Source: Theocolax elegans
Taxonomy: Eukaryota > Arthropoda > Insecta > Hymenoptera > Cerocephalidae
Direction of reading: 5' to 3'
DNA length: 64,000 nt
Assembly: GCA_026168455.1 (NCBI GenBank)
Contig: CM047429.1
Location: forward strand, 53,947,027 to 54,011,026
Part shown: positions 11,883 to 24,200 of the stretch, one piece after another
How the letters are laid out: the number at the start of each line of letters is the position of its first letter
How positions within the stretch are numbered: position 1 is the first letter of the stretch
Notes under the pieces: model-generated
What the model saw: the letters and a program-made list of their open reading frames with translations, nothing else
Databases searched by the model: none
Told to the model about the DNA's origin: nothing
Position numbers and translations under genes: made by a program

Positions 11883-14800
11883 CTTTTTTTTATTACATCA
11901 ACAAATGTTAAAACAATATATCATTACACATATGACGTATTTACGAAGAAATAATGATCTTATAATAACTTATAAGTTGTATACTACTCGTGTCACGGTA
12001 ATTACAAAATTATAAAATATTTTAAGGAATTATTAATTTGCAATAATGATTATACACCCACACATTCATTAAAAAGTAGAAAACCAAGGTATTTGAAACG
12101 TTGCACTCGAAATCATTAAAGAAAACCCGGAATCCGAAGGTACGGTGTTCCATTAAAAGACTCAAACAACGCCAATCGCCCCTTCTTTTTTAGTGTGGCC
12201 GCTACGACTTTTCAGGCATACTCCATTAAAGTTTAAAAACGTCATCCACACGACAGCGTCGCAGTTAAAATAACAAACGATCCAGCAATTTACACCGATT
12301 TACTGGGGAAATCAACTGCGAGTCTCGAATCCTTCGTCGAAATAAGAAGGCGCTATCATACGACCGTGCTTTAATAACGCGCGAGCACAATGAACGTTGA
12401 CGAGTTCTACTAACTGAGGAAACTGCCACTCTTTGCACTGCGGAGCGCTTTATCAGCGCTCCCGTCGCGTATTCCTCTTTTATAAGCAATTAACCGTGCA
12501 AACACGCTCGCGGTCTTTGTGATTTCGCATTAGACGATTGCGAGCGCGCACCCGCGTGGCTTTACGCTCCTGCAAATTGCGTTGAGGTGTCGACCGCCTG
12601 CGTAAGGATTCTTGGATTCGTGCGGAAGAACCGACTGGATTTCGCAACCTCTGCCCTTTTTAGAGATGCCTCGACAATTTCGGGTTTGCGCTCTTTGATA
12701 AACTCTTGGGATAGAAACCCTTGGGTTTCAACTTTTATTTTACTTTATATATAAGTAATGTATTCTTCTGTCATAAAGCGAATTTAAATAATAATATCAA
12801 ATAGCCGTGATATAAGTAAATAATAGATCGTACATTATTTCTACAATCGATAAAAATTACTTTTAAATAAGCTACACATTTTAATTTTGACGCAACTATT
12901 CAATTGAAAACAAAAGTTCTTTAATTAACGAAAGATTCACAAATACTCTTAATCAAAAGTTTCACTTCTTTACATACATATAATATCGCGTGATAAATTA
13001 AATCTAACTTTATGGTATTTAAAGACAGTTTGAAATTTGGACCTATTAAAATGGTACTTTGCAAATTTCAATATCTTGACATATTTGTTATCAGAATCTA
13101 TACATTTTAAGACTTACGAAAAGCTCATTCAATCGTTGAACGCTTAATACTATAACTAAGCGTGGAATCATTCAATATCAGAAAATTTATTTAATCATCT
13201 AATCTCCAAGATAAGGAATTAAGTTTTCATTTAAATGTAAATTGTGACCACGACGGTGATATAAATTTAATTTACTAATTACGCTTTCAAAAAATTGTGC
13301 ATTATAACAAAAATTAAATTGTATTATAATAATGAAATATATTAATCAACATAATGATTGCATACAACAAATCTTATTGGTTTATTATATGTTAATGACT
13401 ACCATTCTCTATCGTATCATTAGTCAAATTAATAATCCTACATTACACTTTAATTCAAAATATCTGGCTTAATTAATCAAAGCGAAATAATACTACATTT
13501 GCGAGTACCAAATATTTGAAGCATGAAATTTTGGAACAGTTTCGATGAACAAGTTTATTACAATGAAAGAAACCAATAATATATTAAGAAAATAAATTAA
13601 TAATAATTAAACCACAATTACAAGAACTTTAATCGATAATATAATAATATAAGTAAATTTATTCTAGTCCGATTATTAAATTTAAGTAAATAAATATTAA
13701 AAAAAAATAATAAAAATAAATTATATACGGTAATTAGCGAATTATATTATCTATTCAATTCATTAATTTTTCAAAAATAAACTCAATATAGTAATATTAA
13801 GCGAGCGGCTTGCACTATATAATTCTGTAACTAAATCATAATAAAACGAAAACTTACGTTATAATAAAAGTGCGAGAATACAGAAAAGGAATGTACGTCA
13901 TATGCGTATATATGCCTGAGTACAGAGATGTCGAATGTAGTCATACATAAATGTTGCACTAAGGATGTTCTTCTCGTATTATTGAAGCGAACTTTAACAA
14001 GGTTTTAACTTTTATGTGCATTTTATAAGGGTTAAACTTTTACTTCAATAAGTACGTAGAAAGTCATTATTATCGATATATTGATATTTATTGCATATCT
14101 TTGTTGATGAACATTTAATCGTTTGTTCGTGACATTCATATCTAATAAGCATTACTAAAAGTAAATATTTATATATGTAAAACAGTCGAAAAAAAATGAA
14201 GTTGTTAAAACATCGTTTAAAATTCATAGATAAAAAAGAGAATTGCAAAAGAATGATTAAAACAAAAGGAAACCTAGTAAACTACAAAATAATCGATGCT
14301 TGAACCAGATATATGCCGCAGACGCCGCAAAATCCTGTATAACAGCGTAATCACTCGGTAGAGCACAATCCCTCGCACGAAAACTTTACAACGCGACTTT
14401 ACGGCGCCGTAACTCGAGGCCTTATCATTCGCATCGACGGAGCGCCTAGCGTCAATTTGCTCCGACGATTTTCTCGGGCCTACCCGGCATTTTCACCTTA
14501 ACGAACGCTTCCTTAGTCCGAAGATAGAATATTCGGACAGTACATAGAGGAGAGCTCTCGGCCATTGGGTAATCCCTGTAATTGGACTACCTCGTCTTCA
14601 AAACTGTTTCGTAAACGAACTACCCCACCTTGATTAATTGATTAAACTATGCGCGTTCACGCGTCTCTATGTATTAATCCATTATTACCTTGTTCGTTGT
14701 ACCGATATATCACGGAATAAGATTATTTTTTAAATATATTATAAATTGTGACTCACCGTTCAATTAGGACGTATACAGTAAAGAGTAAGACTGAATAACC

Positions 14801-15863
14801 GTATGCAAACGTATTTTATTATTAATTTGCCTATTTTTAGTGTTTTTAAGTTAAAATAGCTTTTTTTCTACAAAATAGGTTAAATATCTATTAATACTTT
14901 TCATAAAAATTTTCATACATTCATTATATATATATAAGTTTGAAGGCTATCCTAGTATACATATTAAATAAAACATCGATATGTTACACAATATTTTCAA
15001 TCGTTAATTATTTTAATTTATTATTTATCCTAATATCGTTTTCTATTTGAAATTTAAAAATTGAAAATTAAAACCCTCATATTAAAGAAAGATTAATATT
15101 GTACGTTTAGTATTGTACAACAGTATGTATACGCCTTTCAGATTGCCATTATGTTTTGTAAGTAAAAAATTATACGTAATGCGTTCATCAACGCAGGTTG
15201 AAGTAAACCGCGTGTATTAGTAACCTATATGGTTGTAGTGCATGCAATTAATGCAACGTTCAAATTTAATGCACTTATTAATTTTTTACTATTTTTACTT
15301 TGTATAATATATACGTTTAAAACTATAGATAAATTACTTACTAATATCTACTATAAAGCGTATGCTCCTCGTAGAATTTATGGGCTCGTAATACGTCGAT
15401 TGTCGAGCCATTTGAAACAATAATGGCAAAACTTTATATTATAATAGAATATGTGATAACATTAGCTAATTTTAAAATTTTATAGCTGCAAGAAAAAATA
15501 TTTTAAGAGTTGAAATAAATTATTACAATAAATATTTTATTATTACATTATATTACATTAAAATATTGATCGAATATTATCAAAATTTATAAATTATACA
15601 TATAATATACGATAATTAAATGAAATATCGTTAAAGGTTTTACACCTGAGATACACTGCATTGTTTCACAACGTACAAGAAAATAGTCAACAATAAACTG
15701 ATTATCTCGCAAGGCTGGTTGTTAAATAATTTACCTTGTTATAGGCACATAATTATTTGAGATACAAAGTGTACCATATCCTTGACAGCCTCTACGCAAA
15801 AAGTATAGGGAAACCAGATTTAATTCCAATGGAAAATAATAACTAACCGTACTACATTCACAG
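11883..15863. other. AT-rich stretch with two GC-richer islands; no recognised exon
   Basis: Directly upstream of the first recognised tachykinin-receptor exon, so plausibly intron. GC-richer islands stand out at about 12120-12720 and 14290-14660. The first carries a perfect hairpin at 12442-12462 (GGAGCGC, 7-base loop, GCGCTCC). No exon-like frame with splice sites was recognised. The islands may be cis-regulatory, unproven. Confidence 0.45.
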
Positions 15864-18187
15864 GTGGTCAAGATGATGATGGTCGTAGTGATGATATTCG
15901 CGGTATGCTGGCTGCCTTTTCACGTCTACTTCATAGTGACCGCGTACTTGCCCGAACTGACAAACGAGCCGTACATTCAAGAATTATATCTAGCGATCTA
16001 CTGGCTTGCCATGTCCAACAGCATGTACAACCCGATTATATATTGTTGGATGAATTCCAGGTATGTCGCACCGCCAGTAATTCGATTTTAATAATGACCG
16101 AAATCATCGGAACAAAACGAAATTCCCAAAGCGATTCTGGCTTTTACTGGGATGTGATAGGATTCCGAATCGAGTGTCCGAATCATTGATTTATGTAATT
16201 ATATATATATATCGGTAATTTTTATCATTCGTTCAATTGCATCAAGTAGATGTTGCACGTTAATTAGACCGAATTGTAATACCTTTGAATTTTAAAAAAC
16301 TTCGACTATAATTAGAATCTATTTTTTCTTTTTTAACATGAAATGAAAAATTATATACAGACTTAGATACTTCCTTTATTTTGGTGCTTTATCTGATGTT
16401 TTTTTAAAAAAAATTTTTTTATCGCTTCGTTTGATTGACGTTTAATTAACTTAAATAACGCATCCAACTGTTTTTTTGCGAAATAGTACTTTTCGATACT
16501 AGTGTGAAAGTGTGGATTTTCAAACGAATGAGAGTTTCATCGTCCGAACGAAGCGGGGGCGATACTTCCGCGAGTTGAAAATCATCTTTCACGCGTGTAT
16601 CGAACCATATTTTTTATACAAGAGAGGTGTAAATGCGATTTAAAAAAAGAACAAGCAATGCGTAAAATCGCATTTTACGCACATTGTATCAAAAACTATG
16701 TTGTGAAAAATGAATGAGAAAAATAATAGTTTTTACTTAATAAAACGTTTTACAATGTTAAACAGTACCTGTTACAACATTTTGCGAAATATTTATTTTT
16801 ACGTGAACCTTGCCTATATTTTAACTCTTACATTAAAATTGGAAGTTAATCGCATTCTTCACAGCTTAAAACGAACAAAAGTTTTAAGAATAAAATTAAT
16901 TTTACCGCTTATTCAAACATTTGCATGCGAAATTTTTGTAATTATCAAGCATTCCATTTGCTGGAGTATAAAATCATTTGGTGCGACGCACAAAAAAAGA
17001 GTAAAAAGTTATGTAATTAGTATCGCGACTTTTCCATTATTTTTCAAAAACGGTGATAAGTTTACAACAAACAATAATAATATCGACTTTTATAGGTTAA
17101 AAATCTGTACTTAGATATGAATCTTTTAAGTTACCTGATATTCGAGTCAAAAGTAATGCCGTAACCAACGTTCAATAAATCTACTTACGCAGAGTGCATT
17201 TTCATTTTCGCACTTTACTGAAATTCACTCAAGATGAGTGAAACTTCGTTTGAAACTTTTACTCCAAGTTTTGCATCGTTTGCTTCGTAAAATACTATAT
17301 TTGCCATACGTTAAATTCAAGGGAAGAGTACGTATAACGTTTGTGTACTGTAAATTTTTATGCGTAATCTTCATATGTATATACATCATACGCAAGGTTG
17401 TAGTTTAATTAGTAAAGCTAAATAAACAGGTGGATGCGTTCGTGGTACTTGCGCAACACGAGACTTCTTGCACTTGAATATTTTAATGATGCGAAATAAT
17501 TTATGTTATTTTCAAGCTGTTTTGAAACCTTTTTACCTTACCTATCTTAGAATCGTAAATAATAAATGTACTAGCATTACACAATATTTACAAAAATAAC
17601 AATATAATTTATAGAATATTATATACTGCGAATTGGTACTTGCAGAGTAGGTTAAAAATGGAAAGGTAGAACGAAAAATGTTTATACAGTATATACAGAC
17701 ATTTATAAAGGTAGAACATATTTTTAACCGACTCGAGGAAGTAACCACTTTGATAAGTGTAATAAAAAAAAAAGCAACTTAAGAATATAAAGTTCAACGT
17801 CATATCTGAAAAGCTATGTGCGCCGCAGGTTCCGACGAGGGTTCGCCCAGTTCTTCTCGTGGTGCCCGTGGGTGCGGGTCGCTCACGAGCCCGCGCTTTC
17901 GCGCTCCGAAGCTGTCACGTCTCGGTACAGCTGCGCCGGAAGTCCGGAGGTTCGCGCCAGGATCTCTCGCAACGGTATGTATTTACGTGCATTCGTACGC
18001 GCTCATGATGACACCCTTGCACTCTCCATACGGTTAACCTACGATATCCCTTACGTAATTTATACACTTCACTCATTTATATTTATTTATATATTTATCC
18101 ACTTACAATACGTACAATATTTCGTTTTAATTTTGCAGGGATTCACATGTTTTATTCAATTAAGTAAACACTTTAATACTTGCGCAT

Positions 18188-18227
<40 letters not shown>

Positions 18228-21200
18228 CACCAATGTAGACACGAATTATTTTAATGTGCAATTATATATACAGGGTTAAATCGAGGTTGCATATATGCAG
18301 AGAAGATATTTGTTGTTTCTTGTATCTTAAATTCTGTATTAAAAATATCACAAAATTAAAGAAATAACTTACTTAATTAATATTTTATAATTAAATATAT
18401 GTAAAAAAATGTAATTACTGATGAGTAATAAAAATAGATATTCCATTTCTAAGTTAAACTAATCAATACCAAAATAAATCATCAATTCAAATGAAATGAC
18501 AATACACAATATTTATCGAAATTCGGTACGTTACATCTGTAGGATCATAACTACTAATTATTAATATAATAACTATTTAATCTATGATTATTGAATTATC
18601 ATCAAACTATAAATTTAATATATCATTATTCGTGTATCTATATAATTCTATAAATAATCTTATACTCTCTATTGAACGTTTGTTAAACCTATTATTAACA
18701 ATTACATATCATAATACTGTTAATTAAACTTATATGCATATACCCGTTAACATTAATAATTAACTTCGTTAACTAATAATTAAATTATTACTAATTGTAG
18801 ACCATTGATTAAACTATTCATTAATAATTATACGCATAATCATAACTTAAATTTATTTTACACTAAATATCCTTTAATATGCGTATTAATTGCGCAAAAT
18901 TGCAGATATAGTTGTTATTTTATTATTATACGTTTGTTTTCATTTATTTATTTATCGCGGCTTCAAATAATTCTATACCAACATACACTTGAAGTATCAG
19001 TTGTATCCAATACCCTGAGGCTTCGACTTTTCAATCTTACTTGACAAAATTGTAACCCAAGTTCGAATGTGACACGGGAAAACCATTTCACTTGACTGTA
19101 CTATTAAAATATTCTTTCGTTTCTTTAACTTTTCTGTCCTTCGCATGTACAGATATATGTGCATTTTATAGCAATTCTTCTAAAAAGTAAGATTTCTTAC
19201 ATTCAAAATTTTTTAAAAATTAAATTGAATATTTTTATATTATTTACGGATTAACAGAATTTTATTCTTCGATTCGTTTCGTAAAAAGTATTATCACTAA
19301 TTATTATTGTTATATTTTCTTATTTATAAGATTTCTAATTATTTATATGAGCTGTGTAATGTAGCCAGAACACTTTTAAATATTTCCTGTTTTCTTTTTG
19401 AATCTTACGATACACGTAAAGTAAGTATACATAAACCAGGTCAGCCACATTATACTGCATATCTACTGACAATATTACATCTTTCGTATAATAACGTTAC
19501 ATCATAAACCAGAAACAATTCACGTTTATTGCGTTAAATGTATATTTCTAAATTTCAAGTTATCGCTTTATGTGTACCTTTTTTTTGAAAATATTGCGTT
19601 ATTTATTCGCAAAAGTAGCACTACGTGTACGCAAAATAAATCCGTGTAAGCCATTAAAGCCATTCATCAAAGCTGCTGCAGACGCATTAAAAAGAACTCG
19701 GATTGCGTTTTCGGTCCAGCTAAACAATCAACACGCAGACGTGTCTATATCCGAGATAACAACCGATGGGTTATCAACTTCCTAGCGGATGGATTTTGAT
19801 GTTTGATTATCGACTTTCTCTTTTTCATATTGCCTACGAGCTGGTTTCATCGGAACGTATAGTTTGTCAAGCGTCACGATTCTTTATTCATTGTCTCGAG
19901 AGTTACAATGAATGCGTGTCATTAGCACGGGAACAGTTAGCTTTTCAAATTTTATTAAAATCGGACAAATCGAGGTGCAATAAGTATAATGTCGATTAAA
20001 TTTCCGATGTTGCTTTTCACTTTGAGAGATGTTGAGTGAAATCAGCTTAAACGACATTTCTTCGAGTAATTCTCTAAAAGTTATCGGGATTTTATTTTAG
20101 TTGCTTCGGTAAATAAAACTTTATAATTTTCATCATTCTTTACGGATCTTATTATTGACAAGTATAATTGGCCAAATTTCTAATTTATATACGAAGCGAA
20201 CTTTTTATCGAATTATTCATCCGGAAACTGGAGGGAACAAATTTCTCTATAATAAATTGAGAATTATAATTAAAATATCAATATATAAAATAATTAAAAA
20301 TTTTGAAATACGTGATAATACAAATTACATTATTTAAACTTAAAATGGTAATGGTGTGTATTAAATTTTACTATACACATATGGATACAGTACATTAAAC
20401 CTTGGTGGTTGCTACGCAAACCAATGAAGTGTACAAATAAAGATATACATATTGCGCATCTGCACCATGTATGAATAAAGGAAACAAAGAAATTGTATTA
20501 TATTTTTAAACATTTGTAGTGAAATGTGACTATTAAATAATACACCAAGTTAATTCAATTATACATACTTTCATTATCTTCACATCTATGCGCGAATAAA
20601 TCGTTTAAAACCAATCGTTCTAAATAAAAAAAATTATAATTAAAATTATTTTAATATTATTTTAATTAATAAATATATTATTATTATTACTTTTACTCTA
20701 AATATGCGTAATAATAATATTTAATCTTATTCACACAAATTCGTATAATGTATTTACATCTGAATAGATTTTAAAAAAATAACAAATAGTAAATTTCCGA
20801 TGTAAATATTAATTATATGAAGAAACAGAAACATCGTACAGAATTTATTAAATTAAAAATGTTTATTTAATAAAACAAAATTATTTATAAACGAAAATAT
20901 GAGAAATTCAAAATATAATCGTATAGCCTATAAATAATTGAAACAACAATTCACGTTTATTGCGTTAACTGTATATTCTAAATTTCAAGTTATCGCTTTA
21001 TGTGTACCTTTTTTTTGAAAATATTGCGTTATTTATTCGCAAAAGTAGCACTACGTGTACGCAAAATAAATCCGTGTAAGCCATTAAAGCCATTCATCAA
21101 AGCTGCTGCAGACGCATTAAAAAGAACTCGGATTGCGTTTTCGGTCCAGCTAAACAATCAACACGCAGACGTGTCTATATCCGAGATAACAACCGATGGG

Positions 21201-24200
21201 TTATCAACTTCCTAGCGGATGGATTTTGATGTTTGATTATCGACTTTCTCTTTTTCATATTGCCTACGAGCTGGTTTCATCGGAACGTATAGTTTGTCAA
21301 GCGTCACGATTCTTTATTCATTGTCTCGAGAGTTACAATGAATGCGTGTCATTAGCACGGGAACAGTTAGCTTTTCAAATTTTATTAAATCGGACAAATC
21401 GAGGTGCAATAAGTATAATGTCGATTAAATTTCCGATGTTGCTTTTCACTTTGAGAGATGTTGAGTGAAATCAGCTTAAACGACATTTCTTCGAGTAATT
21501 CTCTAAAAGTTATCGGGATTTTATTTTAGTTGCTTCGGTAAATAAAACTTTATAATTTTCATCATTCTTTACGGATCTTATTATTGACAAGTATAATTGG
21601 CCAAATTTCTAATTTATATACGAAGCGAACTTTTTATCGAATTATTCATCCGGAAACTGGAGGGAACAAATTTCTCTATAATAAATTGAGAATTATAATT
21701 AAAATATCAATATATAAAATAATTAAAAATTTTGAAATACGTGATAATACAAATTACATTATTTAAACTTAAAATGGTAATGGTGTGTATTAAATTTTAC
21801 TATACACATATGGATACAGTACATTAAACCTTGGTGGTTGCTACGCAAACCAATGAAGTGTACAAATAAAGATATACATATTGCGCATCTGCACCATGTA
21901 TGAATAAAGGAAACAAAGAAATTGTATTATATTTTTAAACATTTGTAGTGAAATGTGACTATTAAATAATACACCAAGTTAATTCAATTATACATACTTT
22001 CATTATCTTCACATCTATGCGCGAATAAATCGTTTAAAACCAATCGTTCTAAATAAAAAAAATTATAATTAAAATTATTTTAATATTATTTTAATTAATA
22101 AATATATTATTATTATTACTTTTACTCTAAATATGCGTAATAATAATATTTAATCTTATTCACACAAATTCGTATAATGTATTTACATCTGAATAGATTT
22201 TAAAAAATAACAAATAGTAAATTTCCGATGTAAATATTAATTATATGAAGAAACAGAAACATCGTACAGAATTTATTAAATTAAAAATGTTTATTTAATA
22301 AAACAAAATTATTTATAAACGAAAATATGAGAAATTCAAAATATAATCGTATAGCCTATAAATAATTGAAACAATTGTTTTTTACTTGATATATAAAGGC
22401 ACGCGAATTTTCAGTATATAACTAAATTAGTAGTCCCGCACTTTCAATTTGATTAAATTAGTTAAATGCGTAAACCGATTTAAAAACATTCATTGCTAAA
22501 TACAATTGTTTGCACGACAAAATCAATTACAAGAACATCAAAACTTTTCACAGATGAAGAACCATTTATGATGAAATTTAAATCGACAAAGTAAAAATCT
22601 TTCGTTCCTGATAAACCAAAAACAATGTTTAAACTCCTAAATGGTGTAATTTAAAAATAATCAAATTTAAATCGTAAATTAATTTAGAAAAACGTTGATT
22701 GCAATTATGATTTATATAGTCACCGACAAAGTTCTAGAAAGAAAACGTAATGATTCTTTTACATCCCTTAGTTTTTATATTAAAGAGATTCACACCATCC
22801 TAATGTCGGCAATCACTCATTTTGAGTAAAAAACTTAAATTAATTTCGTTAACATAGTAACACAAAACTATTCTAACTAGAGATCTTTATTAGATGCACG
22901 CCGCAAAATTAACCGCGACGCCAGTAAGATCTTCTGCGGCAATATATATATATGCGCGGTTCATCTTGGGAGAGACATCTAAGTATAAATCCTTCAGCAC
23001 CTTCTCAGAAAGCTAAATTAAAAATGTTTCCCAAAACTATATCATTTTCTTGAGAGTTATGATAATTACAAATTGTGTTCAGCTGATCTGATATATACTT
23101 TTACGTAACATAAGGTTTCAATTTTGCGAAAGAAATGTAGAAAAGTAAGTTAAACCCTCTTACATATATAGTTGTAAAAGTTTGATATCTTCAGCTAAAT
23201 ACGAACTGCTGCACTGTTTCTTTTTGTTGAATATATTGCGAATTTATTTTCGATTTTCATTTTCTTTACGTTGCAGAGAGTTATACGCATACTTTCTATT
23301 CCATTGATTTTTCTACCTGGATGATTGAAAGATATTCTCTGACTCAACATAAAATTTCAACGAAATGTTGACTTATTTATTTTGATGCAACAGTGTTCCC
23401 TAAATGTCGTATATCTTCTAAAAATAAATTTTTTAAATTGGATATGAGTAAGCTAAACTATTTAATTGTAAGGAAAAGTAAAAAAATGTGGACATATGCT
23501 AATTAAAAATACGAAGAGTTTAAAGTTGGTAAGACAATAACTCTCGTATAAAAAGGGAGACTTGGAAAGACCGCGAACTTTAACTTAACACATTTTACTG
23601 CGAGCCTTAGCTTTGCTAAATTTTCTACACTCGTTATAGGCTTAAAGTTGGTCAAATGTTACCTTATCTTTTTTTACTGCATTTTCACGGTCATTTTAAT
23701 AAACAATAGTATATTAATTAAAATTGAACACATATTCAATTTTTTTATTTAAGATTTTTCAATCCTTCAAAAGAATTATTTAACTAATACAGGTTCATAT
23801 GTTACATGTAGTGTTACAAAATTTCTTATTCCATGTATGAGGAAATCCAAGCGAAATTTTGCGTTTTGACGTCCCCAAAAATGAGCAACTTTTTTTTTCC
23901 TTCCACATGTGATTTTTCTCGCTCGTACAGGTGTATAATAGGTGAAACTAAACTCCAACATGCAAAAACTGGCTCGGCACACACTTTTTTTCACTTTGAA
24001 AATAAAAAAAACATGATTTTTGACGATTTTTTGCAATTTTTGACATTTTGTACGAATAAAAGTGCAAATTACGTTTTTTGCGCTCGAAACTGGCTTGACG
24101 TTTTGATTTTTTAACGAAAAAGCATTTTTTAAATAATAATTGAGTAAACAATGTTTGGTCGGTAATTATTAGTCCAAAAAGCATAATATTTTAACCCTAA

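Larger units (their letters stand above)
16061..17828 (+). other. Tachykinin receptor intron with hairpins
   Basis: Intron between the TM6/TM7 exon and the tail exon. It holds an imperfect hairpin at 16492-16604, a perfect one at 16659-16681, and an unassigned 134-codon open frame at 16710-17114. Confidence 0.7.

Noticed and set aside
14326..14400. Possible tRNA: ACTCGGTAGAGC resembles a tRNA D-arm
   Set aside because: No matching acceptor stem, anticodon arm or T-loop (GTTCRANNC) at the right distances.
15905..16189. 94-codon frame overlapping the receptor TM6/TM7 exon
   Set aside because: Shadow frame of the real exon, which carries the GPCR signatures in another frame.
17818..18279. 153-codon plus-strand frame
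   Set aside because: Its first part is the tachykinin receptor tail exon; the rest is read-through past a good donor (GTATGT) into intron and a TA microsatellite.
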